Origin: Bacteroidales bacterium
GTDB lineage: Bacteria; Bacteroidota; Bacteroidia; Bacteroidales; UBA10428
Reading direction: 5' to 3'
Assembly: GCA_016935615.1 (NCBI GenBank)
Contig: JAFGQO010000011.1
Span: forward strand, 1-53,021
DNA: 53,021 nucleotides
Of the stretch, positions 37,301 to 43,596 are shown piece after piece (position 1 is the stretch's first letter; each line of letters starts with the position of its first letter). A program made the translations under genes and the position numbers. Under the pieces are notes generated by a model. That model had not been told where the DNA came from, searched no databases, and saw only the letters and a program-made list of their open reading frames with translations.

Positions 37301-37412
37301 GGCAAGGCCCAGGGAAGACAATGTCAGAAGCAACCCGCTTGATGTTGGGATTGACAGGGGAGTTTATCCTCAGGCATGGACAGTAATGGTGGGAGCAAAT
37401 ATTAATTTTTAA
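34365..37412 (+). CDS. SusC/RagA-type TonB-dependent outer-membrane transporter
   Basis: A 1015-residue barrel that imports oligosaccharides with energy from TonB. A signal peptide (1-19) is followed by a carboxypeptidase D-like regulatory domain (about 22-100, GTILSEADGTSLPGVNVYNK), a TonB-box-like stretch before the plug, the plug domain (about 110-230, with the SusC signatures LQGKVAGVQVTSSSGQPG and LYIVDGF ... IEILKDAASASIYGARGANG) and a 22-strand barrel. Eight bases downstream lies its lid lipoprotein. There is no N-terminal STN domain, so signalling via a FecR-type anti-sigma factor is unlikely and the divergent regulator is the probable controller. Confidence 0.97.
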   Translation: MKRILFFITAMMLAGQIIGQQTVEGTILSEADGTSLPGVNVYNKSTTQGTVTDLDGHYSIVASVGDSLFFTFVGMEEKKLVFNGESLLNISLKTLSIELDELVLIGYGYQKKSVVTGAIASVKSEDIEKTSNLRVENALQGKVAGVQVTSSSGQPGEPLTVRVRGTGTTGNPDPLYIVDGFQTGSIDYLNPSDIESIEILKDAASASIYGARGANGVVLIRTKSGQKGKMQVTYNMYYGIQNPIKKLDLLNAKEYGILMNEAANNAGRPRIFDDPDSLGVGTDWQEEIFYRNAPIREHSLTVSGGSDQATYSSSFSYFNQDGIVGEDKSNFERYSFRLNTDQGLGRFSYGARIYYSQIRKRGIEPNLEFGQPLSSALNIDPVTPVKNEDGTWGESPYIAQEVVNPAAQLDIIHGKYKIDKMIGNIYGELEVFKNFKVKSNLGVDYAYDVNDNYQPAYRLNSSVRNEISSVGKTMNRYYTWNWENIISYFKSFNEHTVTALAGMSIMEHKGENLSGSKEGLLTNNPDQAYIDMAKNPDSERAGGGAWHSALMSYFGQVHYSFANTYLFTGTLRLDGSSKFGSENRYALFPSVSVGWVLSEEDFFFPSAEFVNFTKLRVSWGQNGNQEIGDYKYTSLIVSNSNYYWGEPSVLVNGAQPANIDNPEIKWETSEQINAGMDFRFFKNKLSFTFDWYNKKTKGLLVEAPIPGYIGNYPPTVNAGDVVNRGVELELGYKNHTGDFNYSISYNMSYNKNEVTYIGNAEGIIHGAGVGTTMTDVCRAEEGYPIAYFWGYEVEGVFQNYEEINAYNIDGTLIQPLARPGDFKFKDNNGDGQITDEDRVMIGNPNPDVFIGLNLGAEYKRFDLNLFFQGAFGHQLFYGVRRNDLNMANYDSEMWNRWLGEGSTNDYPRVTLNDQNGNLSKPSDYYVYDASYLRLKNIQLGYSFPIQFGKVLIVKKARIWLAAQNILTFTKYKGFDPEVGARPREDNVRSNPLDVGIDRGVYPQAWTVMVGANINF

Positions 37413-37420
37413 AGAAGGCA

Positions 37421-39013
37421 ATGATGAAGACGCAAAATTTGAAAGTCTGTATCCTTTTTATCGGAGCAATTGCCCTGTTTTCTTCGTGCGAGGATTTTAT
37501 GGACAGAGAACCATTGAGTGATCGCCTGGAAACGAATTTTTACCAGACAGAAGCAGATGCAATGCAGGCTCTTGTTTCGGCATACGATCCTCTGGGCTGG
37601 GGAGCTATGATAGGGAATCATCCTTTTGAGACCATTTCCGATATCCTGTCTGATGATGCGTATGCCGGAGGAGCAAATGCAAACGATGTTCCCAACATAG
37701 TGAAAATGGACTTTTTCGAAGCGGATCCTAATACCGGGGAATTGCAGGGCATGTGGAACAGGAATTATTTTGGGATCTACAGGTGCAACTTACTGCTTGA
37801 AAAAATTGATGAAATTGAATTTGAGACCGAAGGATTAAAAGAACGTATGATAGCAGAAGTCAGTTTCCTCAGGGCATATTATTATTTTGATCTGGTTCGT
37901 TTATTCGGCAATGTTCCGCTTATCCTGCGTGTTTTGAAGCCAAGTGAGAATACACAACCCCAGGCAGAACCTGAAACTGTATTCAGTCAGATTGCATCCG
38001 ATCTTGAAAATGCCATGATGGTGTTGCCTGAATCTGTTCCCGATGAAGAAAAAGGGCGGATAACTAAATTTGCTGCGGAAGCAGAATTGGTAAAAGTATA
38101 CCTTTTTTATTCAGGATATTATTCGGAAAAACCTGATATGCAAACCGAAAACGGAACATTAGTCAATCTCTCCTATGCGGTTGATCTTGCCGATGATATC
38201 ATTGAAAACGGATTTTATGATCTGGAAACCAATTTTGCTGACCTTTTCCTGGTTAGTAATGAGAACAACATTGAATCCGTCTTTGAAATTCAGTATGGCG
38301 ATTACCAGGGGGGAGACTGGGGATGGCGTATTGGCACAGAAGGCAATCAGGCTGTCATATTATACGGCATTCGTGATGTGTCCGATAACTCAATTTATGC
38401 CCCCGGATGGAGTTTTGCCACGGTCACTTCCGAACTGGTCTCGGCATTCGAACCGGGTGATAAAAGGCTGGCGGCTTCGGTCATATTTGCTGATTCTCTT
38501 GATCTGGAGGGTGTTACCTATGTTGAAGGTTTTCAGCATACAGGGTATTACAATAAAAAATTTACAGCGTTAAAAGAACACAATGCCACGGTTGGCGACA
38601 GGGAATTGCTTTATCCGAACAATTATCCCGTGATCCGTTTTGCCGATGTTTTGCTTATGGGCGCTGAACTGCACCTGCTGAACAGCAATGTACCCAAAGC
38701 ACAGGAATACTATAACAGAGTGCGGCTGAGAGCATTCGGTACAGGACATATTCCTCCTGTTTTAACGGCTGATAACAGCGGACTGGAATATATTTACCTT
38801 GAAAGAAGACTTGAACTTACAGGGGAAGGACATCGTTACTGGGATGTTCTCAGGAGAGGTATGGATTTTGCGGATGATGAACTGAGCGATACAGACAGTG
38901 AATATCCGTTTTATATAGAGTTTAAAACAGTAACCGGTGGATTGCTTCCGATTCCTGCGCAGGAAATACAGATAAGCAATTTCTCCCTGAATCAGAATGA
39001 AGGATACAATTAG
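37421..39013 (+). CDS. SusD/RagB-type glycan-binding lipoprotein
   Basis: A 530-residue surface lipoprotein (lipidated Cys23 in LFSSC) that forms the hinged lid of the SusC barrel and binds the glycan. The N-terminal SusD-like region (EADAMQALVSAYDPLG), tetratricopeptide-like helices (EVSFLRAYYYFDLVRLFGNV) and the C-terminal RagB motifs (RFADVLLMGAELHLLNSN, ERRLELTGEGHRYWDVLRRG) are all present. Directly after susC. Ligand specificity cannot be read from the sequence; the linked GH16 gene suggests a beta-glucan. Confidence 0.96.
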   Translation: MMKTQNLKVCILFIGAIALFSSCEDFMDREPLSDRLETNFYQTEADAMQALVSAYDPLGWGAMIGNHPFETISDILSDDAYAGGANANDVPNIVKMDFFEADPNTGELQGMWNRNYFGIYRCNLLLEKIDEIEFETEGLKERMIAEVSFLRAYYYFDLVRLFGNVPLILRVLKPSENTQPQAEPETVFSQIASDLENAMMVLPESVPDEEKGRITKFAAEAELVKVYLFYSGYYSEKPDMQTENGTLVNLSYAVDLADDIIENGFYDLETNFADLFLVSNENNIESVFEIQYGDYQGGDWGWRIGTEGNQAVILYGIRDVSDNSIYAPGWSFATVTSELVSAFEPGDKRLAASVIFADSLDLEGVTYVEGFQHTGYYNKKFTALKEHNATVGDRELLYPNNYPVIRFADVLLMGAELHLLNSNVPKAQEYYNRVRLRAFGTGHIPPVLTADNSGLEYIYLERRLELTGEGHRYWDVLRRGMDFADDELSDTDSEYPFYIEFKTVTGGLLPIPAQEIQISNFSLNQNEGYN

Positions 39014-39037
39014 TGAAAAATATAAACGTATACTATT

Positions 39038-40450
39038 ATGAAAAAAAACAGGATTTTTGCGGGTTTGACAATTTTTGCCATAGTATTGGCATATGGTTGC
39101 AAGAAAGATGACAATGGCCCGGGAGATCAGCCATTGGAGATCAGTACTACTTTTATAAATCCCAACATTGTTATATTCTCTCACAATCATATTGGTGAGG
39201 GTATTGCATCCTGGGATTTCGGGAACGGAAAAACAAGCGATCAGGATATCGATACAATTGCGTATCCTTTTGCAGGCACATACAATGTTAGTCTGTCCGT
39301 ATTTACCTCATCGGGGGAGTTGGTTGCCACCGGGAGTGTGGTAATTACACAATCGGATCCCTCATTAATTGAACTTACTGAAAAGGAAATCTTATTGTGC
39401 GGAGGTGCCGATGCAGTGAATGGGAAAACCTGGGTTTGGGCACGGTATGTACCTCAGCATATGATGAAAGGACAATATGACCCGTGGCAATGGTGGTGGG
39501 GAGCTGCATCGGATGAAAAAGCAGACTTCAATTTGTATGATGATCTGATGATATTCAAAGCGGTGAATTATGAATTTGTGCTTGAAAACAACGATACTAC
39601 CTATGTGAATGTTGATTATCTCGGAGAGTTTGATGTGGAAGGTACTGAAGATACTCCTGTATATTATGATCTGAGTGAAGCGGACTTCAGCTGGGCAATT
39701 GAAGAACGTGCAGACGGCGACTATCTGAGTTTTACCGGCGGAGGATTTATGAGCTATTATCTGGGTGTTTCGGAATACAAGATTGAAGAGTTAACAGAAA
39801 ATGAACTGACTTTGTCGGTGATCATAAACAATGTATTGTGGCAGTTCCTTTTTATGACGGAAGGCTATGATCATCCTGATGCTGTTGACCCCGACGTAAA
39901 TGAAAATTTATCTCCTGCAACTTCGGTTGACCAGATGACCGATGATTTTGAGACCGATGCCGATATTCTGTGGCTGTTTCAGGCTGAAGGCGGAGGAGGA
40001 ACCGGCGATGACGAATTTGCAAATCCGTTCCAGGAAGGAATAAACACCAGTGCAACAGTTTATGAATATATAAAAGGCGCATGGGAATATTCAAATGCAT
40101 CCATGGAACTGGATTTTACCATCGACCTCAATACACATGATAAGGTTCGGATGAAAGTATATTTCCCTTCTTCCAATACATACACGGCAGAAGGCCTGAA
40201 ACAGAAAGCTGCTGTGAAATTCCAGAGATGGCAGGAAGCAGGCAATGCATGGCAAACACAGGCAGAAGTCATTCAGGAGGATGTGCCGCTGGATACATGG
40301 ACAGAATTAACATTTGATTTCACCGGCATTTCAGTGCCGGCAGAAAGAATGTCTGAATACTATAATAAAATTGTTATACAATTCGGAGATGAGGGGCATA
40401 CGGAAGACGGCACCTTTTATTTTGATGATTTTGAAGTATTGGCAAAATAA
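39038..40450 (+). CDS. PKD-domain surface lipoprotein, probable glycan binder
   Basis: A 470-residue lipoprotein (Cys21 in LAYGC) at the place SusE/SusF-type binders occupy in such loci. An N-terminal PKD domain (about 35-110, ending VSLSVFTSSGELVATG), a central domain rich in Trp and Tyr (WVWARYVPQHMMKGQYDPWQ) and a C-terminal beta-sandwich (about 295-470) ending GTFYFDDFEVLAK follow. The C-terminal module resembles carbohydrate-binding domains and has a shorter counterpart in the lipoprotein at 41663. Likely role: holding the polysaccharide at the cell surface for SusCD and GH16. Confidence 0.78.
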   Translation: MKKNRIFAGLTIFAIVLAYGCKKDDNGPGDQPLEISTTFINPNIVIFSHNHIGEGIASWDFGNGKTSDQDIDTIAYPFAGTYNVSLSVFTSSGELVATGSVVITQSDPSLIELTEKEILLCGGADAVNGKTWVWARYVPQHMMKGQYDPWQWWWGAASDEKADFNLYDDLMIFKAVNYEFVLENNDTTYVNVDYLGEFDVEGTEDTPVYYDLSEADFSWAIEERADGDYLSFTGGGFMSYYLGVSEYKIEELTENELTLSVIINNVLWQFLFMTEGYDHPDAVDPDVNENLSPATSVDQMTDDFETDADILWLFQAEGGGGTGDDEFANPFQEGINTSATVYEYIKGAWEYSNASMELDFTIDLNTHDKVRMKVYFPSSNTYTAEGLKQKAAVKFQRWQEAGNAWQTQAEVIQEDVPLDTWTELTFDFTGISVPAERMSEYYNKIVIQFGDEGHTEDGTFYFDDFEVLAK

Positions 40451-40458
40451 GTTTTATA

Positions 40459-40506
40459 AAGGATGATCTAAAAATCTAACAAATTCAGGCTTTTTAGATC
40501 ATCCTT
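40459..40506 (+). terminator. Long intercistronic hairpin before the GH16 gene
   Basis: A perfect 16-bp stem (40459-40474 with 40491-40506, loop 16 nt) is followed by TTTAA. It lies between the PKD lipoprotein and GH16 genes and could be a partial terminator, an RNA-processing site or a stability element setting different expression of the upstream and downstream genes. Confidence 0.6.
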
Positions 40507-40530
40507 TTAACAGGAATTAAAATCAGATAA

Positions 40531-41673
40531 ATGAAAAGATTATATTTAGTATTGGCTGGTATTCTGGCGGGTTTGTTTATGATCCAACCTGTTTACGGAC
40601 AGGGTTCCTATACTCACCTGGTGTGGTCCGAAGATTTTGATTATACGGGTACACCCGACAATTCGAAATGGAGTTTTGACATCGGGGGCGATGGCTGGGG
40701 GAATAACGAAGCCCAGTATTATACCAACAGGCTGGAAAACGCTAAGGTCGAAGATGGCAAACTGATCATCACAGCCTTGAAAGAAACATACGGGAGCAAT
40801 GAATATACCTCGGCACGTCTGGCTACCAGGAATAAGGGTGACTGGCTGTATGCCAGGGTAGAAGTCAGGGCCAGATTGCCCTATGGCACCGGAACATGGC
40901 CTGCAATATGGATGCTGTCAACCGATTGGGAATATGGAGGATGGCCTGCAAGCGGGGAGATTGATATCATGGAACATGTGGGATTTGACATGGGAAATGT
41001 ATATGGCACAATTCATACGGAAGCCTATAACGGAATGGATGGCACACAAAAGGGAGGTAGTATTTATATTCCTGATGTGCACGAAGCATTCCATGTGTAT
41101 GCCATTGAATGGACAGAAGATTCGATCCATTTCATTGCAGACGATGTATGCTATTTTTCTTACCCGAACTACCATACGGGATATGAACGCTGGCCATACA
41201 ACAAACGTTTTCATTTGCTTATGAACATAGCCATAGGAGGTAACTGGGGAGGTATTGAAGGCATTGATGACGAGATCTTTCCTCAGACACTGGAGGTGGA
41301 CTATGTGCGGGTGTACCAGAAATTTCAGCAGCATCAGATCAACGGTCCGTCACAGGTAGATGCATTTGAGGACAACATTACTTATTCCATTGCTGAATTT
41401 CCCGGGGCAGAATACCAGTGGTCGTTTCCCGAGGGAGTTACAGTTACGGATGGTCAGGGTACTTCTGAAGTTACAGTTACCTGGGGAGAGGTTGCCGGAA
41501 CGATTTCGGCAATTCAAACGTATAATTCTGTGTCGTATACCAGCACATTCGATGTGAGCGTGATCTCAACCCCAGGGAATTCGTTAATTATCCGGGGAGA
41601 TGAAAACGGGATCGGGACATGGAAGATCAATGAAGGAAGTGGCAATACAATTGAAATGAATTATGAGGAATAG
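40531..41673 (+). CDS. GH16 endo-beta-glucanase, laminarinase-like
   Basis: A 380-residue secreted enzyme (signal peptide 1-23). The catalytic domain (about 28-270) has the GH16 active site GEIDIMEHVG, with nucleophile Glu143, Asp145 and acid/base Glu148, and Trp-rich substrate loops (WPAIWMLSTDWEYGGWP). This sequence is typical of beta-1,3- and beta-1,3/1,4-glucanases (laminarinases). An Ig/PKD-like domain (about 272-350) follows, and the C-terminus ends abruptly (NEGSGNTIEMNYEE) with no sorting domain. It should cut laminarin-type glucan outside or in the periplasm; anchoring to the surface is not visible. Confidence 0.93.
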   Translation: MKRLYLVLAGILAGLFMIQPVYGQGSYTHLVWSEDFDYTGTPDNSKWSFDIGGDGWGNNEAQYYTNRLENAKVEDGKLIITALKETYGSNEYTSARLATRNKGDWLYARVEVRARLPYGTGTWPAIWMLSTDWEYGGWPASGEIDIMEHVGFDMGNVYGTIHTEAYNGMDGTQKGGSIYIPDVHEAFHVYAIEWTEDSIHFIADDVCYFSYPNYHTGYERWPYNKRFHLLMNIAIGGNWGGIEGIDDEIFPQTLEVDYVRVYQKFQQHQINGPSQVDAFEDNITYSIAEFPGAEYQWSFPEGVTVTDGQGTSEVTVTWGEVAGTISAIQTYNSVSYTSTFDVSVISTPGNSLIIRGDENGIGTWKINEGSGNTIEMNYEE

Positions 41674-42163
41674 TCTGAAGATACTTGTAGTGTTGTGTTT
41701 TATCCTGATTGTATCCTGTAAAAAGGATGATCCGGGAATATCAGTTCATGGCGGACTGACACGGATCGACTATAGTGTGAACAATCCCATGGAAATGCCC
41801 AACATCGTTTTTGAATTCAACAATGTGCAAAACCTGGAAGGGAATACGCTTTTCTCAATCGATCTGACAGCCAATGAAAGTTCAAACTCGCTCAGCCTGA
41901 TGATCATGCTTGAAGATCAGTTCGGACACCGGAACGATATCGATCCGATGATCCTTTCCGAAGAAGAGATTGTGAAAGATAATACACTGCATACATATAC
42001 TTTTGATTTAACAGACCACCTTGGATCTACTACCAGCAACTCCGATGAAATTGATCTGAACCGGATATCAAAAGTTCTGATATTTATTAATGCCGGATTG
42101 GAAGGCAAAGTTGCCGAAGGTTCTTTCTGGCTTGACAAAGTTGAATTTCAGGCTGCATCATAA
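41663..42163 (+). CDS. Small surface lipoprotein with CBM-like beta-sandwich
   Basis: A 166-residue lipoprotein (lipidated Cys19 in IVSC) whose start overlaps the GH16 stop by 11 bp. The mature part is one beta-sandwich-like domain: FSIDLTANESS, then HTYTFDLTDHLG, and finally EGSFWLDKVEFQA, parallel to the C-terminal module of the PKD lipoprotein at 39038 (FTIDLNTHD ... LTFDFTG ... GTFYFDDFEV). It probably binds the same glycan. It has its own signal peptide, so it is not a frameshifted tail of the GH16 protein. Last gene of the locus. Confidence 0.7.
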   Translation: MRNSLKILVVLCFILIVSCKKDDPGISVHGGLTRIDYSVNNPMEMPNIVFEFNNVQNLEGNTLFSIDLTANESSNSLSLMIMLEDQFGHRNDIDPMILSEEEIVKDNTLHTYTFDLTDHLGSTTSNSDEIDLNRISKVLIFINAGLEGKVAEGSFWLDKVEFQAAS

Positions 42164-42826
42164 GGTGAACAGAGAGAATACATAACAGTGATTCCAGACG
42201 TGCTGTTAAGTTGAAAACACCTTTACTATTGGCATATTTAATTTAACGTGAGTTCGATAAAAGTTATAACTATTTGAAATATAGCTTATCAGGTAATTTA
42301 ACTCGTATTATCTGTTCATTAAAAATGTACTTGTGTTTTTGTCGCATACAATGTTAAATCCTCTGAATAACATGGCAGATGCGACAATTCGTAAGGACAT
42401 GCATTATAACCTGGTGCGTTGCACCAGGCTGAATTATTGAAGGCTTTCAGCCTTTCGTATTGTTTTGTTTTGCCTGACGGGCAAAAATAATTCAACCCAT
42501 GGCCAGCCTGCCATCCACAGTTTGGTAAACCGACTGGCAGGCATCGCTATGGGTAACAGGCATAAATTCAGAATGGCGCATCTGCTAAGATCTTTCAAAG
42601 GGACAATTTTGTATGCGCCACAAAGACATTGCATATTCATGGAAGATTCCCATTTCTTATGGCGACCTCATGTAAGTTTAAATTGTACTATTCTTATGTT
42701 TTGTAATATTGCTTTTTAATGCTTTATGTGATCCTGAAAGGATCAGATATGAATAACCGTCCCAATTGTTGGGACGGATCGTATACAGAATATTATGACT
42801 TATCCCCGGAGGGGGTGAATTTTACT
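42164..42826. other. Gene-free stretch holding the left half of a hairpin island
   Basis: 663 bp with no credible gene. The first 175 bp show nothing distinctive. From 42339 on, nine hairpins follow in a row; they are listed in the repeat entry at 42339. The frames that stay open here simply read the palindromes and were not taken as genes. Confidence 0.7.
42339..42816. repeat. Left array of nine hairpins beside the Y1 transposase
   Basis: Perfect or near-perfect stems: 42339-42387 (nested: TTGTCGCAT/ATGCGACAA outside, ATGTTA/TAACAT inside); 42410-42428 (CCTGGTGC, loop GTT); 42440-42454 (AAGGCT, loop TTC); 42468-42486 (TTTTGCC, loop TGACG); 42496-42553 (CCCAT and GCCTGCCA arms); 42574-42620 (TGGCGCAT/ATGCGCCA); 42729-42745 (TGATCCT, loop GAA); 42757-42777 (CCGTCCCAA, loop TTG); 42802-42816 (ATCCCC/GGGGGT, loop GGA). 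Stems differ in sequence; centres are often about 30 bp apart. Confidence 0.8.
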
Positions 42827-43273
42827 TTATGGAAAAAATTGTTCATTAATTTGAACTCCTGCTTCTTCAAGAATTTTTCGCAGTTCATCATGAAAAGATT
42901 CTTTTTTATGATGACTCTGTTGGTTTTTAATATAGTTTATTATTTTATCTTTTTCTTTAAATGAATAGGTTAAAGCTGCATACCCATCAGCCCAACCTTT
43001 AAAATTCATAAAACCTTTATGTTGTTTTAACCAGAAGGATGTTGAGGTTTTAATATCTCTCATATAATCGGCTAATGCAATATTAGGATGTAGGTCACAC
43101 AGTATGTGGAGGTGATTCTGCATTCCATTAATCCGGTACAAATGGCACTTTTTATTTTTTATTATACCGGATATATAAGCAAAAAGTTCGTGGATATGCT
43201 TTGGGGATAATGTTGGTTTGCTTCCTTTTGTACCGAATACTATATGATAGAGAATTTGACGATAACTTGACAT
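42827..43273 (-). mobile_element. IS200-type Y1 (HUH) transposase TnpA, solitary
   Basis: A 148-residue single-strand DNA transposase. The HUH motif is NHLHIL (His54, His56) and the catalytic tyrosine is Tyr114 in IINYIKNQQSHH, with Gln118 following; length and order are those of the IS200/IS605 TnpA and REP-associated (RAYT) families. No TnpB gene is beside it. The whole gene is flanked on both sides by arrays of hairpins, the substrates such enzymes recognise. It is intact and reads leftward. Whether it is an active insertion sequence or a resident RAYT-like enzyme cannot be decided from one copy. Confidence 0.9.
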
Positions 43274-43596
43274 TTCCCTTAACTGATTTTTTAACCCCTT
43301 TCAGGGATTTATTTTAATACATTATGAACCGCCCTGTTTTTCAGGGCGGTTATTCAAATATAACCACTTTGTGGTTAAAATCCGGAGAAATTAAAATTTC
43401 ACTTTCCGAAACTAAATACTTTATATTGATTAACAGTGAATCATAAAGATCAATGAATGGGTATAGAAGACTGCAGGATAAATCAGCTTGTTTTATCCAT
43501 CTTATAATCATTTTAAATATTGCTTTCTATAATAACTTCAGGATATCATTTATTATATTAGTGACTTCTATGATAATTCAGAGAAACAACAGCGCT
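43274..43596. other. Spacer between transposase and DUF362-type gene
   Basis: 323 bp. The first third holds the right hairpin array. The remainder is AT-rich and contains an upstream in-frame extension of the next gene (ATGs at 43453 and 43570), which could lengthen that gene; no clear promoter consensus was identified. Confidence 0.55.
43293..43377. repeat. Right array of three hairpins beside the Y1 transposase
   Basis: 43293-43309 (AACCCCT/AGGGATT, loop TTC, one mismatch); 43327-43351 (perfect 10-bp stem AACCGCCCTG, loop TTTTT); 43361-43377 (perfect 7-bp stem TAACCAC, loop TTT). Centres are 38 and 30 bp apart. The spacer TTATTCAAATA between the last two, read in reverse, recalls the spacer ATATGAATAA left of the transposase. 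Confidence 0.8.

Noticed and set aside
40531-42163. GH16 and following lipoprotein as one gene split by a frameshift
   Set aside because: The second frame has its own complete lipoprotein signal and lipobox right at the overlap.
42465-42964. Two open frames on the plus strand across the hairpin island and the transposase gene
   Set aside because: They read through palindromes and antisense to an intact transposase, lack recognisable domains and have no plausible start context.
42410-43377. CRISPR array
   Set aside because: Regular pitch, but the structured units are not identical and no cas gene is near.
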